A DNA stretch of 64,000 nucleotides from Echinarachnius parma (lineage: Eukaryota > Echinodermata > Echinoidea > Clypeasteroida > Echinarachniidae), in assembly GCA_037951105.1 (NCBI GenBank), contig JBAMJV010007773.1:49572-113571 (forward strand), written 5' to 3'. A program made the position numbers and the translations under genes. The notes beneath the pieces are model-generated. The model was not told the DNA's origin and searched no databases. It was given only the letters and a program-made list of their open reading frames with translations. Of the stretch, positions 34,901-44,776 are shown one piece after another. The stretch's first letter is position 1. Each line of letters begins with the position of its first letter.

Positions 34901-37900
34901 GTACATAGACTCCAGGCCCAAAAATCTCATATTTTCATACTTTTGTCCTCAATACAAGATCCACATGGCGCCCACGGCCAGAGTACGTAAATATTTACTC
35001 AATATAATCAAGTAATGAAATGAATAATAGTAACAAATGTTTTTTTAAATGAACACATCTCTGCATGGAGACGCCAGTACAAATAGGTCTCTTGCATCTT
35101 TTTGTACTCTTACTAATCCACAGGAAGCATTTTGTACGAGTTTGTATCCGGGGGATCCTTGCTCACCCACCTGCATACCAATGGCGCCCACGGCCAGCGT
35201 ACATACGGGAACATTAAGGGAAGCAAGAGTCGGCTGGATGAGACATCTCTCCTCAAGTTTGCCTGCCAGGTTGCCAATGGCATGGACTTTCTCTCATCTA
35301 GAAAGGTAAGTGGCATTTGTTATCATCAAGGTATCTTCAAATACAGTATACGCTCTGACGATACAACTTTTGCTAAATTATTTTGGAACATCCTAGCTTC
35401 ATAAGTTTTGAAAAAGGTGTTAAAATAACCAATTTAACATGTAAATATAATCTTTTCTTTTAGTTTACTATTGAAATATGAACTAACTTAGGCTTGAGTC
35501 ATGCATTTTGGGATATATGTGTGAGTGTGAGTGTTTGTAAATGGTTTTTTCAGTGTTTGTATATGTAAGTGTCAAAGTGTTTGTGTTGCATATTCCAATT
35601 AAATGTTATTATTTTCTAGTAATCAGAAAAAAGGTTAATGAATATAAAATGTTTAAGTTTTATTTTAATTTCCCCTCTATCAGATCACTCATGGCTCGCT
35701 GTGTGCTCACAACATTCTGATGACTGAGAAGAAAGAGTGCAAGATGTCTGACTACGGCCTGGTCGCCATGACAACGGGCCAGAAACCGGTAGGTTCCGTA
35801 CATACTATTAATACGATACGAATATGATTTCTAAAACATATGTAATTATTTAGTTATTTCTGCACCTTGCATAAATTTGTGACAATCACTTACCCTCGGT
35901 ACGTCTTACTTGGTTTTCATTCCTCTGAAGATTGTGGTATCCATCCGCCATGTCCTCCTTAATAGAGAGCAAGGAATGAAATACATAACTTCATGTAGTA
36001 GGATCTTGTCATCTTGCCCACCCTACCACCCCAACACCATCACTTGGTTTTTACCCAAGGTGTACCATTACATCGTGAGCGAAGAGTATGGCCCACAATT
36101 CGATACAAATGGTATGAATGGCTTTGAGCCCATTACAACAGAGTATGTTATAGAAGTGAACTTTATACAGGACGACGACAACGGAAGAAAACACAACGTC
36201 TCAGTGACCTCCTTGTCCAAAACTGTGTTCCTTGATTATTCTGTATGATTGTGTTAAAGGGGTAGTTTAGTTTTGGTAGAGAGGGCGCTGCACATCACAA
36301 TTTGTTTGTGAGGTAATGAAAAACTGAGTGTCGAATTTGAGAGAACATGCAATTTTAATGGCAGAATAAACTTTATTTGGTCAAAATCGACCCAGAAACG
36401 GCTGAAATATCAATAAATATATCTGAATTTATAATTATTTGGGGCCCAAATAATTATCTGATTTAAAAAAAAAAAAAAAAAAAAATGCTTGCACTTTTTC
36501 AAAAATGTTCAAAAGCATTTTTTAAATAGTTGTTGATGATCTCTCTATTTAATCATTATTTCAATAAAACATCACATGCATAATTTTGTAAAAATGGTTG
36601 AAACCGATGCCTTTTTAGAAAGCGCCCTCTTGTGTTTTAATGGCTCTTTTTGAATGATAACGGGCTTTTTACTTAGTCGTTTGTAATTTTGTATACCTTT
36701 CGAGCATGGTGGAGTTATAAATATTAGTTTATAAATGTTACTGTCCAGGTTTTGGTTACTAAAATTCGGCCTTACCAAAACTGTACTACCCCTTTAATTT
36801 ACAGAAACTAACGCGGTGGTCCTCGCCGGAGACTCTGCTGAACGGCGTGTGCACAGCAGAGAGTGATGTCTGGTCCCTTGGCATCGTTCTCTGGGAGATT
36901 GTTACTCTTGGTGAGTCCACACTTCAACTTAACTACCAAAATGCTCTAGATAGACAAAGGGAGTGGATATTGTACAATAGTTTGTTGGGTTATACAGTGT
37001 CCTATGTAGTTGAAGTGACCATTGTATCGCCATTTAATTATCTCTTTATTCTATTGGAAATTGCATAGTTACATGGGTCCCTATTAAATGACGGAAGACG
37101 AAGTACTAGTTCACTGTGAAGGGGCTAGCATCGTAATGTTAAATTTAAGCCAGTTGAGTTTTTTTCTGAGCTAAGTGGAAATGACATAATACAAACAAAA
37201 ACATGACACAATATATCACTGTGTAAGACGAAAAAAGGTATCCTTAAAATATCGTTAAAAGTACGTTATCCTTATAAATTCAATTATTGCTTATTACTAT
37301 GTAACATGTTTAATATATTGTTATTTTTTGCATTATTATTATAGTTATTGTCTCTAACAAGTACTATTTAATTACAATTCCCATAATTGCAGGTGCCAAG
37401 CCGTACCCCGGCATGAACTTCATCGCAGTCAAGCAGGAGGTAACCAATGGTTACAAAATGCCACGCCCCCGTCACTGTGGACAACCACTGTAAGACTTGT
37501 GATTGGCTTACATTTTATTATTCTGTTATCATCATCAAAAGTACATTGTAAACATGGTAAAATAAATGTGTAAGCCCCAAGTAAGTTTGGTTTATTTGAC
37601 AAAGTTAATGGAGCACTTACATTATGTAGAAATTATTTAGTTAACAATCTAAGAATAAATACCTGTTCAAATTCAGGCTACAATGTTGTAATAATCTCAT
37701 CGTTATCACATGTTTTAGTAGTACATTTTTATTCCGAGTTAGAGTTAATTTCATTAATATTTGTTATCATAATGAGGACATTCAGTTAATTTGAAAATTA
37801 GTTTGAATGTTTAATTTTGAATTTCATAAATATTCTGTTCATTTAGGTATGACATAATGAGCGAGTGCTGGGAGAACGCTCCAACAAGACGGCCGACATT

Positions 37901-38726
37901 CAACCAGACACTGCGGAAACTTGAACAGCTCTTGGAGCAAACACAGGTAAAAGTTGTACTTGTTTTTTGTTTGTTTATTTCCAAAATCAATCGAAAACAT
38001 TTGCAAGACTACATGCAAGCGATTGAATGGCCTAATTCAGCCATATTGCACGAATAAGTATTGTTAATCCTGTGGATACGAAATTCAATACATTTAAAAA
38101 CACATCAATACATATAACTTTTAAAGAACATTACAACACAATCATGTGATGTTTAAATACTGTTTGAACAAAATATATTTCGTGAGCCTTTTTTGCTGCT
38201 TTGTTTATTTCCGAAATCACAACAATAAATACAACAATAAAGGGCTACGCGGGATTGACCCAATTCAGCAGAATTTAAAAAGACAAAACCGTTGTTCTTC
38301 CTTGGGGTCCCACAAATAGATACAGTATACAAGTATACGTCTATAAACAATGATTGATAGGGAAAGCAATATAGAAAGGGGAGAAAGCGAAATAGAGAAA
38401 TTATAATTTCCTCATGGTTACAGTTTAATATCCATACATACTTGCAAGGACGTATCTAATTTGGCACAATCACCTTTTCCCAACGGACCATTGTGTATAC
38501 ATTATATCCTTGCCTTCTTGTAATGCATGACTACTACTTGTAATATAAAGTTGAAGTCGAGAAATACAACATGATATTGAATGCACTATTGCAAATAATG
38601 TGCTAATACAAATATGCAAACCACACATGTCTTATTGCATTTTTCTGTTTTCTTTGGCAGGGCTACATATCTATTGATGAACTCGACACGGAACTGTACC
38701 ATGAATACTACGACCCCGTGGAATAA
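25879..38726 (+). CDS. Ig-domain receptor tyrosine kinase, predicted pseudokinase (whole gene)
   Basis: Sixteen exons, listed separately, join in phase from ATG to TAA (2145 coding bases, 714 aa). Order: signal peptide 1-23, three Ig-like domains about 24-133, 134-241 and 242-319, a Thr/Pro stalk, a membrane helix near 340-364, a short juxtamembrane segment and a kinase domain about 425-705. The glycine loop GSGEFGDV (434-441) is normal, but the ATP-anchoring Lys of the VAIK motif is Arg (VAIR, 458), the HRD loop reads HGS (560-562) so the catalytic Asp is missing, and DFG is DYG (580-582). Asn567 of the loop is kept. From family knowledge such a domain is unlikely to transfer phosphate and would signal as a scaffold or partner. 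[16 protein letters not shown] and the RRPTF motif show the C-lobe is otherwise complete. The subfamily is unclear; the C-lobe looks generally RTK-like. Confidence 0.85.
26815..27145 (+). CDS. RTK exon 2: Ig-like domain 1
   Basis: Acceptor TTTTATCCAG after a C-run; donor GTGAGG. Phase 0 in, 1 out. V-set-like features: Cys in TLSCSV, a Trp in FFIWSD, and [10 protein letters not shown] carrying the second Cys. Potential N-glycosylation at NSS. Confidence 0.92.
27650..27973 (+). CDS. RTK exon 3: Ig-like domain 2
   Basis: Acceptor TTGATACAG, donor GTGAGA; phase 1-1. Contains AQCSVTG, a tryptophan in IEWYI and the second cysteine in AITCRVSG, the pattern of a C2/I-set Ig domain. Confidence 0.92.
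28675..28908 (+). CDS. RTK exon 4: Ig-like domain 3
   Basis: Acceptor CATTGGAG, donor GTAAGTG; phase 1-1. Shorter Ig-like fold with VSCEVDD and [10 protein letters not shown] cysteine motifs but no clear Trp; N-glycosylation sites at NDS and NVT. The acceptor has a weak pyrimidine tract. Confidence 0.85.
29593..29613 (+). CDS. Possible RTK microexon, 21 bases
   Basis: CTATACAG acceptor and GTAAGTT donor bracket 21 bases that keep phase 1-1 and would add NTTPFPK to the stalk. Plausible optional exon; no transcript proof. Confidence 0.35.
30177..30209 (+). CDS. RTK microexon, Thr/Pro stalk
   Basis: CTACTTCAG acceptor and GTAAAAG donor bracket 33 bases, phase 1-1, encoding [10 protein letters not shown] between split codons. 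A short mucin-like, probably O-glycosylated spacer before the membrane. Confidence 0.6.
30366..30592. mobile_element. Partial MITE family 2 in an RTK intron
   Basis: Shares AACTCATTGCATTGAC, GAACACTTCAATCGTAAATA and GAAATTCGAAAAACCGAAAC with the copy at 2699; the right end reads ATTACTAGATCACTTTA. Confidence 0.7.
30757..30870 (+). repeat. Duplicate of the stalk microexon region
   Basis: Repeats 30077-30190 closely (ATCTTGAACGCCT, CTATAGCAACATTACTTATT), including the ACTACTTCAG acceptor, followed by a changed sequence (GGAGTCCAACAATC) without a good donor. Either a dying duplicate or an unused alternative exon. Confidence 0.75.
31127..31240 (+). CDS. RTK exon: transmembrane segment
   Basis: Acceptor TTCTTTAG, donor GTAAGTG; phase 1-1. 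After GDGLSLEAP comes a helix of about 24 apolar residues ([20 protein letters not shown]) ended by LRRER, the positive-inside stop-transfer signal of a type I receptor. Confidence 0.92.
31525..31549 (+). CDS. RTK exon: juxtamembrane, 25 bases
   Basis: Acceptor GCTGACGCAG, donor GTATGT; phase 1 in, 2 out; encodes KSNDANKS. The same microexon is recognisable in the decayed copy at 59821. Confidence 0.8.
31934..32001 (+). CDS. RTK exon: juxtamembrane
   Basis: Acceptor TTTTTCAAG, donor GTAAGTG; phase 2 in, 1 out. Acidic then basic residues ([16 protein letters not shown], then APRTR). No tyrosine in this piece. Confidence 0.85.
32262..32447 (+). CDS. RTK exon: kinase N-lobe, glycine loop, VAIR
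   Basis: Acceptor CAAATTCAG, donor GTGGGA (weak); phase 1-1. Carries ATYTAL, then the glycine-rich loop [11 protein letters not shown] and [10 protein letters not shown], where the invariant Lys of beta-3 is replaced by Arg. The Tyr at 404 lies in a juxtamembrane position. Confidence 0.92.
33493..33748. mobile_element. hAT-like short element with G/C runs, in an RTK intron
   Basis: Inverted ends CAGGGGCGGATCTAG and CTAGATCCGCCACTG, flanked by CTTAA on both sides. Long G runs (33521-33534, 33682-33700) and a C run (33713-33734) lie inside. Non-coding. Confidence 0.85.
34301..34405 (+). CDS. RTK exon 10a: helix-C region, copy 1
   Basis: Acceptor ACTAATCCAG, donor GTAAGTT; 105 bases, phase 1-1. 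Encodes [20 protein letters not shown] followed by [11 protein letters not shown]. By alignment with FGFR-type kinases the position of the helix-C Glu appears to be Ala, in keeping with a pseudokinase (inference). Confidence 0.88.
34701..34805 (+). CDS. RTK exon 10b: helix-C region, duplicate
   Basis: Same length, phase and splice words as 10a (acceptor ACTAATTCAG, donor GTAAGTT), encoding [20 protein letters not shown] then [11 protein letters not shown]. The duplication includes about 110 bases of upstream intron (GTGCGATAGCAGA, TTTTATTTCCAATT). Either copy fits the frame; including both would duplicate helix C, so the two are probably used as alternatives. Confidence 0.75.
34960..34990 (+). 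pseudogene. Relic of the next kinase exon
   Basis: ATGGCGCCCACGGCCAG followed by AGTACG matches 35181-35204 of the following exon (ATGGCGCCCACGGCCAG then CGTAC). It suggests the duplication that made exon 10b once also covered part of this exon. Confidence 0.6.
35124..35305 (+). CDS. RTK exon: hinge and helices D-E
   Basis: Acceptor AATCCACAG, donor GTAAGTG; phase 1 in, 0 out. [15 protein letters not shown] is the hinge region, followed by a glycine/lysine-rich insert ([18 protein letters not shown]), probably the kinase insert, then [17 protein letters not shown] of helix E. Confidence 0.93.
35684..35788 (+). CDS. RTK exon: catalytic loop (HGS) and DYG
   Basis: Acceptor CTCTATCAG, donor GTAGGT; phase 0-0. 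The loop reads [13 protein letters not shown] where active kinases have HRDLAARN: Arg to Gly, Asp to Ser, and Asn kept. The metal-binding motif is DYG instead of DFG. The activation segment is short and has no clear tyrosine before the next exon. Confidence 0.93.
35910..36248 (+). other. Unassigned 112-codon open frame in an intron
   Basis: Open frame of 112 codons between two kinase exons, ending 6 bases before the MITE at 36254. It could be read as an exon from the CTCTGAAG acceptor-like word at about 35930, but kinase exons on both sides join without it. No domain recognised; composition is more protein-like than other random frames nearby. Possibly a captured gene fragment. Confidence 0.3.
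36254..36797 (+). mobile_element. Complete TTAA-flanked MITE (family 1)
   Basis: TTAA at 36254-36257 and 36794-36797; inverted ends AAAGGGGTAGTTTAGTTTTG and AAACTGTACTACCCCTTT. The best-preserved copy, 544 bp. Seven bases separate it from the kinase exon at 36805, so its right end supplies the pyrimidine tract of that acceptor. TTAA targets are typical of piggyBac-like transposases; no transposase is seen. Confidence 0.92.
36805..36910 (+). CDS. RTK exon: APE region and helix F
   Basis: Acceptor CTTTAATTTACAG, donor GTGAGT; phase 0 in, 1 out. [11 protein letters not shown] stands where active RTKs have a WMAPE motif; [17 protein letters not shown] is a normal helix F. Confidence 0.93.
37393..37489 (+). 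CDS. RTK exon: helices F-G
   Basis: Acceptor CATAATTGCAG, donor GTAAGA; phase 1 in, 2 out. [16 protein letters not shown] and [11 protein letters not shown] match the helix G region of RTKs. Confidence 0.92.
37847..37946 (+). CDS. RTK exon: helices H-I
   Basis: Acceptor GTTCATTTAG, donor GTAAAAG; phase 2 in, 0 out. [18 protein letters not shown] is the classic CW-x6-RP motif, followed by a helix ending EQLLEQTQ. Confidence 0.93.
38661..38726 (+). CDS. RTK last exon: C-terminal tail and stop
   Basis: Acceptor TCTTTGGCAG; 21 codons and TAA at 38724. [20 protein letters not shown] has three tyrosines in an acidic setting, possible phosphorylation sites for a partner kinase. Confidence 0.9.
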   Translation, partial: GYISIDELDTELYHEYYDPVE

Positions 38727-40417
38727 TTTACCGGACTTGAAGTCGCCTGCCCACAGGTGACCGGCCGAGGGTGTACAGCAACGGCAACTCGGCCATGGTA
38801 TTTCACCTCAGCGGCATGAACCACTGATCTTTTCTTGCTAAGGTCTAGATGAAGTATGGAGTACTCACCTCTATAATATCATGGTTGACGCCGCAACAAA
38901 TGAATGTTCTGAAAAACCCAACTTATTTTTGCTAATGTGTTATGTATTTTAATTTGTATACGTGTGATTATACTCAGTCACTTTATCTGTATGGTTAACA
39001 CGATACATGTAATCCTTCTGAGACACGGTGGTAGGAGAGCGGATCTCACTTTAGTCAGTCAATAACTTGTCCAGAATTATATATTGAGATCAGTGGCCGG
39101 AGTTATCATGCCTGAAGCAACGAGAAATAGTCTTATGTGAGCCATTATCAAACTGTACAAAAAAGTGTTCCGAAAGTTATATTGAGAGTACAATCGTATT
39201 CCGATATCATTGTAAATTACTTCTGAATGGGTGTTCTAGTTTCCGTAATAACATGTTTAATTAGCGAAAACAGGTAAACAGTTCTGGAACGCACTTCATT
39301 CAGTCATAGATTTCTCTAAAATAAGGGAGATATTAGAAACATCAATTCCTACTTCATTTTCCTTGTCGTTACCATAAGCTTTATAACCAGGTACAAGATA
39401 AATGTGAAAGCTCCAAATGGTTATCTTTGCATTGTGCAAAGAAAATAGAATTAGTTTAAAGGCAGGATATATCAGACCATTGTTTCAGAAAATATTGTTT
39501 GCTTTACAATATAATTACAAGGTAACATTAATTATTATGTAAAACAATCGATTTTTAATATTATTTGCAATTTGTAATAATCAATGACGCATTATCATTA
39601 TATTTTGTTGAAATATCATTATTAACATTATCTATATATGTCAGTGTATGCAGTTATGTACTATATGTTAGAATACAAATAATACACGGTGTAGAGTGTG
39701 CGCATGCGCACAGCTAATATAGCCGAGAGTCGATGCATTTACATGACGGCACGATAACAAGACCGTAGTATTATTTGTTTTATAAAACAGGCCCAACCAC
39801 GGATTGTTTTATTTTGCTATATTATTGAAAACAGGCTCTCCACAATTAGTAACCCAGTCTATCTACTCTCTGGAGTGTGAATTTATTAGGAATTTACCAA
39901 ATTAATCATCACTAGAGTGCACTCGCTTCACTGAATTTGACTCTGCAGCTCAGCAGATCAAATGCAGTCGCCGAAAATCCGAAAATTTTCCCGTTAAAAG
40001 TGAAGAAATATCAAAGAATTGTATGCATTTCCATTCCAAAACTTCCCAATATCAAACGACATACCATATAATTTACGAATCCACTAAGATTTATTTACTA
40101 CAGAACACATTATTTACAGAACGAAGCATTTTCCATCTTCTTTTTTTATCACTTTCGCAAGTTTGACTTCGTAGAACTATGTAAACAAGCATTGTGACGT
40201 CCCAGCCGTGCAAATATCGCGCAACAAAAAGTGACAACACATGTGTGTTACGCTTTTTCTTGTTTGTTTGTTGAATTTTAATGTATAGTCACGTGACTGG
40301 ATTTAACCAATCACGTTACTGAATTTACCAGAGCCGTTTTATAATTTGTAATAGTTCATACAAGTTATATGGCACAAATCGTCGTACTAAAATACAAAAA
40401 ATATTGTCTTATGTTAT
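38727..40417. other. RTK 3' UTR and intergenic
   Basis: The 3' UTR begins at 38727; I did not find a convincing AATAAA signal and cannot place its end. No other feature recognised. Confidence 0.5.
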
Positions 40418-40644
40418 GTAGCAGTCACACCGCCAAACCGAATCCAAACCGACACGAGACCGAATAATTCGGGGACGTTTCGGAGACGTTCGGGGTGCTA
40501 GCGGTTTGGTGTCGGAGTAGTATCGGAATTGTCGGTCTCTTTTGTTGTGACTGCTAACCCCAGTTCGCGCTCTTGTCGGTGCCCGATAAAGTGGAAGTTC
40601 GGTCTGGTTTCGGTTTGGATTCGGTTTGGCGGTGTGACTGCTAC
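40418..40644. mobile_element. 227-bp MITE with 35-bp perfect inverted ends
   Basis: GTAGCAGTCACACCGCCAAA at 40418 continues as 35 bases exactly mirrored at 40610-40644. The inside is GC-richer (TTCGGGGACG, GGTGTCGGAG). No coding capacity. Confidence 0.93.
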
Positions 40645-40845
40645 ATTAGGCTTATTAGAGAATGCTATGAAAATGCTTCATGATATAACATATTTAATTT
40701 TATTTGTTGTATCTATCCGAATGTTCATATTTTCAATTTCATGAACTGACTTCATATATTTGATATACGAATGCACTTCATACTTTATTTAGAAGATGAC
40801 AGTGATTACATATACTTTCACTTTTCGATTATGGTTTATGTTCAC

Positions 40846-41061
40846 TTGGTCTACACTCAGTTGGTCTACAACTCATTTGGTCTACTACCTGAAGCCTTTA
40901 ACTTCAATTTCCCCAGCTCCAAACACGATCCCTAACCCAAAACCTAACCCTAACCCTAATCCACACCCCTAACCCTTATCATAATCCATAAATATAATCA
41001 TAAGCCCACGAATTTATAGACCAAATGGGAGTAGACCAAATGGCTTTAGACCAATCGGTAC
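40846..41061. repeat. GTAGACCAAAT inverted-repeat element with telomere-like words
   Basis: TTGGTCTAC words at the left (40853-40890) and GTAGACCAAATGG words at the right (41031-41050) are in opposite orientation. The middle has CCTAACCCTAACCCTAA-type words at 40933-40978, too short and mixed to be a telomere array. Confidence 0.7.
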
Positions 41062-41706
41062 GTTACCTCGATGATATTGTATATACCCAGTACTTATACA
41101 TGTAACCCAGTACTTACAAATGTACAAGTTAATTGTTATACTTAAAATATATATAAATCTTATATAGTTTGTGTATTAAATATATACAAGCGATCATGTC
41201 GAGGACGTTGTAAAATATAATTCAAAGTTTACTGTTGTGCACTTCATTTAAATTTGTTACACGTCCTGAACAAAATGTTAACAAGACAAAGAATACAATA
41301 GAAATTGGTTTCATTACATCGCTCATGGAGAAAAATACAAATATCAGTAATTTTTGGTATGTTACTTTTCGTTCTACGACGCATTAGTTGAAACATGCTG
41401 GGTTTCAAAATAATCTGTTTAGTTTCAAAAAAAGAAAATCACCCTTTCGCTCGTCACACAATGAGTATTTCAAAAAGTTTTTAACCTCAACATTGTTGTA
41501 AAACATCTTCATCTTGCAAATGAAGACGTTCAGCCCGTGTGCAACATCATTTGAATCTTAACTGTTTCAAAACATGAGAGTGCGCAGTAAAAGGAGAGAA
41601 GAATGGCCTCAATTTCAATTACTATTGCCAAAAAGAAGTAACGTAAAGGTGTTATCAGTACCAGTAAGCACACGTGCAATATGAAACTTCCCTTTAATCT
41701 TCTAGC
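41062..41706. other. Intergenic, nothing recognised
   Basis: AT-rich; no supported gene or repeat. Confidence 0.5.
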
Positions 41707-42131
41707 TTAAAGGGTACCACCACCTAAACATAATAATCTTATTATAGAAAGGTAACATCTTTAGTATTCCATTCCATCAACAAGTTCACAAAAATATGTT
41801 TCCAGAAAAAAAATATATATTTGGAAAACGCATCACCATTAAAAGCATGCGTTCATGCGGTCTGAATTGCGAAGACTAATGTGTGCAGAGCGAACTAATC
41901 GCCCGGGATTCTATTGTCTACAAACGTACGCGTGAATAGCATTGGCGCACTCGCAAATGTTTTGCCCGTAAGGAACCAGGAAATAGTAGTGGTTCCGTAA
42001 GTGGTGGAAATGAATTGCTTTGTTTATGAATTACACAACCCTTCGCAAAATGTTGGATATCTTTTTGATATCACAAAACGGTACCAAAACATAAAATAAT
42101 GTGTTGTTCTTTGCCTGGTGGTCCCCTTTAA
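41707..42131. mobile_element. TTAA-flanked MITE (third family)
   Basis: TTAA at 41707 and 42128; ends AAAGGGTACCACCACC and GGTGGTCCCCTTT are imperfect inverted repeats. 425 bp, non-coding. Confidence 0.7.
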
Positions 42132-42584
42132 ACAGATCTGTTCTTCGGTCGTGATATTGTTTATATAAAGAAAACATGTAAAACACAATACAAATTGCAT
42201 TTCTTGATACGAAATGTTATGAAATGTCTATCAATTAGGGTATACCACTTAAATGGGTTGTATACGTTTTATCTTTTGTATATATGTGTTGACCATACAT
42301 TGCGAGACAAACGAATATCACTAGCGATATTATTTCCGATATATGTGTATTGTTTACATTTTGACTGATTAAATAAAATATATTTAAATGAAAATAAATT
42401 TAAAATGTATTATTTTTGTATTCATAGAGTCGTTATAATTTTAATACCGTGTGATATATAACTAGTACTTTTTATTAGTAATAGTTGTTGTTTTTCCTGT
42501 GTCTGTTTGTTAGGTGTTTCTGTACTGTTTTTGGATAATTATGTTGAATTTTGAATTTTAACTATGACTTTCATTATATCTAAA

Positions 42585-43924
42585 CCCCTCAAAAAAGTTC
42601 GGAAACTCAAGTTTCATCGATTATATCTATTTTATTATGAAATCATAATTGTTATTTGGTATCACTTGAAAGTGTGTGTTAAAATGATACCAAATTCGTA
42701 AGCTTCACGAGCACGAGGTATGCGCAGTATATCTGAGAATGGGGGAATGTCAGAAGTGAAATGTCACAAAATGCGCCAACAAACTTCAGTTGGAAGGTCC
42801 GACACCCGTATCAGGGTCTTTCTCAAGTTCAAATTTTTTCGACGATGAATATCTTGACAATGAAAAAATACTGTTGAATATGGTATCAGACAAAAGCCCG
42901 TTTAATTATCTTTCCAATGACACCTCACTTGGAATGATTATGAAAGCCGGTAGGTATACAATTAAGGTGAATATTGCGGAGGATCGACTGCAAAATGTAA
43001 ACAAAATGCATTTGATTGTGTGAAATTGAAAGCGTAATAAGGGCATACCGATACGGTCAAAGAGGGCGCTAATATGCCAGTTCTGGCCAGTTTGCGTACG
43101 TTTAGTGAAATTTGATGCAGTTTCAATACATCAAGTGTGTGAGTTTCTTGTACTGCGCACTCACATTCAACATAATCATTGCAAATGAGATATCATATTA
43201 AAGATAAATTAACGAGCTTTCCGATAGTGCAAAACGTAATGATGATAGAGTTATGATTAATACAACAATATCTTACCGGAATCGTGAAACAAGAAACCAC
43301 GGTCTTAAATTCATAGCATTAATAGACCCCCATATCCGGTTTTACTGCACACACCCTAATACATAATTATTAGGCCTATAGGTGAGACATAAATTTAAGG
43401 GAAAATAAACATGCTTTCACATGATGCAAATTTACTGATGATTATGCAATGTAAAACCCCAAAACATCTCCTCCAATAGTCGTTTTTCGATGCAACGCCT
43501 TCAATTTCACAAAATAAAATGCATTTTGCTGTTCGACCCTCCCCCATATTCTGCTGTTCCATACTTAACATATCAATACAATTGTTTCGGACATAACCGT
43601 ATTGAAAAGATAGACACATAGGCTTTAAAATGATACCAAATTTGATAATTTTAGATAATTTGAACACGCTACAATCTTCAGTACAACTTGACCATTAACA
43701 AATACGACACAATAGTCAAATTTCCTAACTGAATACTTTCGCTCCATTTTGCGACATTTGACTTCTGACCGTCCTCCATTTTGAAACGCACTGCGCATTC
43801 CCCGATTTGAAATAAATGACATACAATGTACCATTTTAAAGGGAGATCATCATGCATTGCAATGACACTAAAAGAGTGATATAATCGATCAAAGTTGAGT
43901 TTCCGAACTTTTTTTGAGGGGTTT
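42585..43924. mobile_element. 1.34-kb element with long inverted ends
   Basis: ACCCCTCAAAAAAGTTCGGA at the left pairs with TCCGAACTTTTTTTGAGGGG at the right (43901-43921); about 44 bases are near-identical, and similarity continues inward (TGTCAGAAGTGAAATGTCAC against GACATTTGACTTCTGAC near 43750). The outer bases TA could be a TA target duplication. Open frames inside (42790-43023 plus; 43834-43395 minus) are short and have no transposase motif I recognise. Confidence 0.8.
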
Positions 43925-44770
43925 ATATCAGTTTTAATTTGAAGTACAATGGTTTTTTTTTATCTATGGGTCGACCAGGCGATAAGGTCTTGATACCTTT
44001 TTAGTTTGTTACCCCTCAAAAAATTATTAATTTTAATTTGTACATACAATCTGCATTTTTAAATTTTAAATGAAATGTACTTTTATATTGTTATCAATTT
44101 GTATGTATTTCATAATGTTTCTTTTATATTGAGAAAATAAACTGGACTTGACTTTGAACTTGAATAATGAACATGTTGTATGAGTAAGGGAGTAATTCCT
44201 TTGAATCATCACCCTCTAATTGACCGATTCAGTGGTGTAGTGTGTCGGACTCATAAGGGAGGGGGACACACCTGATATTTTTCTTTATTTTTTTACACAG
44301 ATTTCCCCCGTATCTGCAGATCATTCTAAAGGTTTTGGGTTTGTTAAAATAAGTTAAATGAAATCTCGAAATGAAATATAAAAACTCAAAAATAGTTCTC
44401 GAAAAAGGATGGCTCTGGCATGGCAAACCAAGATAACGGGTATATTGCGGATATAACTTGAAACGCAGAAAAGTATACAAGCAGTCGATTCCGCCGCGTG
44501 TCTACGGATGTTACTCTGTCATCCTTCAGTGGGAAACTTGAAAACAACAACACTTACATATTCCCTTCACAGTGTCTTTTTGTGAGTGTATATGTGTGGT
44601 ACTGCATATGTGCACTGTCCATATATACATGTATGTAGAAAGAGAGTTTAACCACCTTCAAACAGATTGGCTGATTGAAATAATTTATCTTTTAGGTAAC
44701 TTCTATTTGAATAAAACAAAAACACGAAAATGGGAAATAAATTATATGATAATTATATTTTCACTGTTTA
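43925..44770. other. Intergenic, nothing recognised
   Basis: An ACCCCTCAAAAAATT word at 44009 echoes the preceding element's end. CAGTGGTGTAGTGTGTCGG at 44231 resembles a hAT-type terminus without a partner. Confidence 0.4.
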
Positions 44771-44776
44771 TCCTTC

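Noticed and set aside
40933-40978. CCCTAA words as a chromosome-end telomere
   Set aside because: Fewer than ten mixed, imperfect units inside an inverted-repeat element.
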